DNA from: Maritimibacter sp. HL-12
GTDB taxonomy: Bacteria; Pseudomonadota; Alphaproteobacteria; Rhodobacterales; Rhodobacteraceae
Direction of reading: 5' to 3'
Assembly (NCBI RefSeq): GCF_900177545.1
Contig: NZ_FXBQ01000001.1
Coordinates: forward strand, 3,504,163 to 3,568,162
Length of the DNA: 64,000 nucleotides
This document shows positions 62,292-64,000 of the stretch, piece after piece (position 1 is the first letter of the stretch; every line of letters starts with the position of its first letter). The notes under the pieces are model-generated. The model was not told the DNA's origin, did not search any database, and saw only the letters and a program-made list of their open reading frames with translations. Both the position numbers and the translations under genes were made by a program.

Positions 62292-63998
62292 TCAGTTGCC
62301 GCGTTTCTCGCTGATCAGGCCCTTCAGGATCGCAAAGCACATCACCAGCAACACCACGGTGAAGAACAGCCCGGTGGAAATCACCATTGCCTGAAGGCTG
62401 TCGAGACCGGCGGTGCCTGCCGCGCCGAGCAGCAGCACGGCCGCCACCGCGCCCTCGAAGACGCACCAGAACACCCGCTGGATCACCGGCGCATCGACCT
62501 TGCCACCGGCGGTGATCGTGTCGATCACGAGGCTGCCGGAGTCCGACGAGGTGACGAAGAACACCACCACGAGCACCACGGCCAGCATCGAACTGATCGA
62601 GGCCAGCGGCAGCTCACCCAGCATCGCGAAGAGCGAAAGCTCGGGGCTGTAGCTGGCGATCACGGTCTGGAACACGCCCGACTCGGTCGCGCCTTCCACC
62701 ACCTGGCTGATCGCGGTGCCGCCGAAGGTGGCCATCCAGAACACGCAGACCAGCGAGGGCACCAGCAGCACCGCGATGATGAACTCGCGCACCGTGCGGC
62801 CCCGGCTGACCCGGGCGATGAACATGCCCACGAAGGGTGACCAGGAGATCCACCAGGCCCAGTAGAAGGTGGTCCAGCCATGCAGGAAGCCGGTGTCTTC
62901 GCGCCCGACCGGGTTCGACAGCGGCACGATATCGCGGGCATAGCCCATCAGTCCCGCGAAGAAATCGCCGATGATGTCGAGCGACGGGCCGACGAGGAAC
63001 ACGAACAGCAGCAGGAGCGCCGCGAAGCCCATGTTGATCTCCGACAGCACCTTCACCCCGCCGTCGAGGCCGCGCAACACCGAGATCAGCGCGATCGCGG
63101 TGATGAAGGTGATGATCAGCACCAGCAACATCGAACTGTCGCCGCTCGAATCCACGTTGCCCCAGAGGAAGCCGAGAAAATTGCGGGTGCCCTCGGCGGA
63201 GTCGCCCGAACCGAACACCTCGGTGAGACCGGAGGCAACCTGCGTCGCGCCGATGCCGAGCGAGGTGGCCAGGCCGAACAGGGTGGCGAAGGCGGCGATC
63301 GTGTCGATCGCGTTGCCCCAGGCGCCCCAGACCCGCTCACCGAGCAGCGGGTAGAACGCCGAGCGGATGGTGAGCGGCAGGCCCTTGTTGTAACTGAACA
63401 GCGCCAGCGCCAGCGCCACGATGGCATAGATCGCCCAAGGGTGCAGACCCCAGTGGAAGATCGTGGCCGCCATCGCCCGCTGCCGGGCTTCGGCCACCGC
63501 CGCCTCGCTGGCGACGACACCATCGACGATCCCGAGATCGCCGCCCAGCGGTTGATCGCCCCACGGTGTGCCAAAATAATAGACCGGTTCGAGCACCCCG
63601 AAGAACATCAGCCCGATGCCCATGCCGGCGGCAAAAAGCATCGAGAACCAGGCAAGATAGCTGTAGTCGGGCGTCGCCTCCGAGCCGCCGAGCCGCACCG
63701 AGCCCCAGGGGGACACGATCAGCAGCAGCGAGAAGATCACGAAGATGTTCGCCGACATCAGGAAGAACCAGTCGAACTGGCTTTTCACGAAGTCGCGCAT
63801 CGACAGGAAAGCATCGCGCGCGCCTTCCGGCCAGATCAGCGCGATGGCGACGAACAGGATCACCGCGATCCCGGAGATCGCGAAGACGGGGTTGTGGATG
63901 TCGATCCGGAACGGACCGAACATGGTTTCATAATTGTCCTGACCGATCTCGTAATCGGTCTCGATGATATCGGCATGTCCCTCTGGTTCGGGAATGCC
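62292..63998 (-). CDS. BCCT-family betaine/carnitine/choline transporter (5' end outside window)
   Basis: 569 residues are visible and the frame is open to the right edge. It reads GIPEPEGHADIIETDYEIGQ before the first clear membrane segment (NPVFAISGIAVILFVAIALI), so only a few residues are probably missing. Twelve helices are expected; the BCCT signature is TTFYWAWWISWSPFVGMFIA followed by RVSRGRTVREF. Takes up quaternary ammonium compounds by proton or sodium symport. Which substrate is not clear; a glycine betaine role would fit the MttB and corrinoid genes elsewhere in the window, but they are far away. Confidence 0.92.
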   Translation of the reverse strand, partial: GIPEPEGHADIIETDYEIGQDNYETMFGPFRIDIHNPVFAISGIAVILFVAIALIWPEGARDAFLSMRDFVKSQFDWFFLMSANIFVIFSLLLIVSPWGSVRLGGSEATPDYSYLAWFSMLFAAGMGIGLMFFGVLEPVYYFGTPWGDQPLGGDLGIVDGVVASEAAVAEARQRAMAATIFHWGLHPWAIYAIVALALALFSYNKGLPLTIRSAFYPLLGERVWGAWGNAIDTIAAFATLFGLATSLGIGATQVASGLTEVFGSGDSAEGTRNFLGFLWGNVDSSGDSSMLLVLIITFITAIALISVLRGLDGGVKVLSEINMGFAALLLLFVFLVGPSLDIIGDFFAGLMGYARDIVPLSNPVGREDTGFLHGWTTFYWAWWISWSPFVGMFIARVSRGRTVREFIIAVLLVPSLVCVFWMATFGGTAISQVVEGATESGVFQTVIASYSPELSLFAMLGELPLASISSMLAVVLVVVFFVTSSDSGSLVIDTITAGGKVDAPVIQRVFWCVFEGAVAAVLLLGAAGTAGLDSLQAMVISTGLFFTVVLLVMCFAILKGLISEKRGN

Positions 63999-64000
63999 CT

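Overview
High-GC DNA of an alphaproteobacterium, most likely order Rhodobacterales. Pointers are the DUF1476-type zeta inhibitor of F1-ATPase, a trgA-trgB-cysK tellurite locus, a LexA box of the form GAAC-N7-GAAC, an Entner-Doudoroff edd-eda pair, and the order trpC-moaC-moeA-lexA-comEC-gltX-gltA. The order was inferred from gene content and protein motifs only; no database search was possible.

Layout. 1-23.9 kb is mostly housekeeping: transporter end, eno, trpC-moaC-moeA, SOS repressor lexA, comEC, gltX, gltA, an M48 peptidase, an rRNA methyltransferase with an overlapping PIN gene, a lipoprotein, edd-eda, the dctBD two-component system, and purine genes purQ-purS and purC. A four-gene, lower-GC operon (20.5-22.6 kb) led by an XRE regulator sits between purS and purC and looks inserted. 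23.6-30 kb holds the ATPase inhibitor and a corrinoid methyl-transfer cluster: homocysteine methyltransferase, B12-binding protein, two small membrane proteins, YbjQ, DUF1638 and MttB families. A metallo-hydrolase follows.

30.1-43.8 kb is a 13.6-kb integrated element. It lies between an intact tRNA-Asn(GTT) and a perfect 50-bp repeat of that tRNA's 3' part. It carries a tyrosine integrase, an AlpA/Xis-like HTH protein, a primase-helicase, a small-terminase-like protein and a serine resolvase behind a consensus SOS box. A nine-copy inverted iteron array around a lower-GC core looks like a replication origin. No capsid, tail or large-terminase gene is present. Cargo is a single-chain restriction-modification enzyme, an AT-rich P-loop ATPase and three unknown proteins. 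The whole reads as a phage-satellite (PICI/P4-like) island with defence cargo, and it is the most interesting object in the window.

43.8-64 kb returns to chromosomal genes: ExoD, a membrane protein, a CorC/HlyC-type protein, a P2-type cation ATPase, tRNA-Ser(GGA), two secreted proteins, a DUF3772-MscS channel, cysK, an inserted Panacea-type toxin-antitoxin pair, trgB, trgA, a photolyase, a class V aminotransferase, and a BCCT transporter that runs off the right edge.
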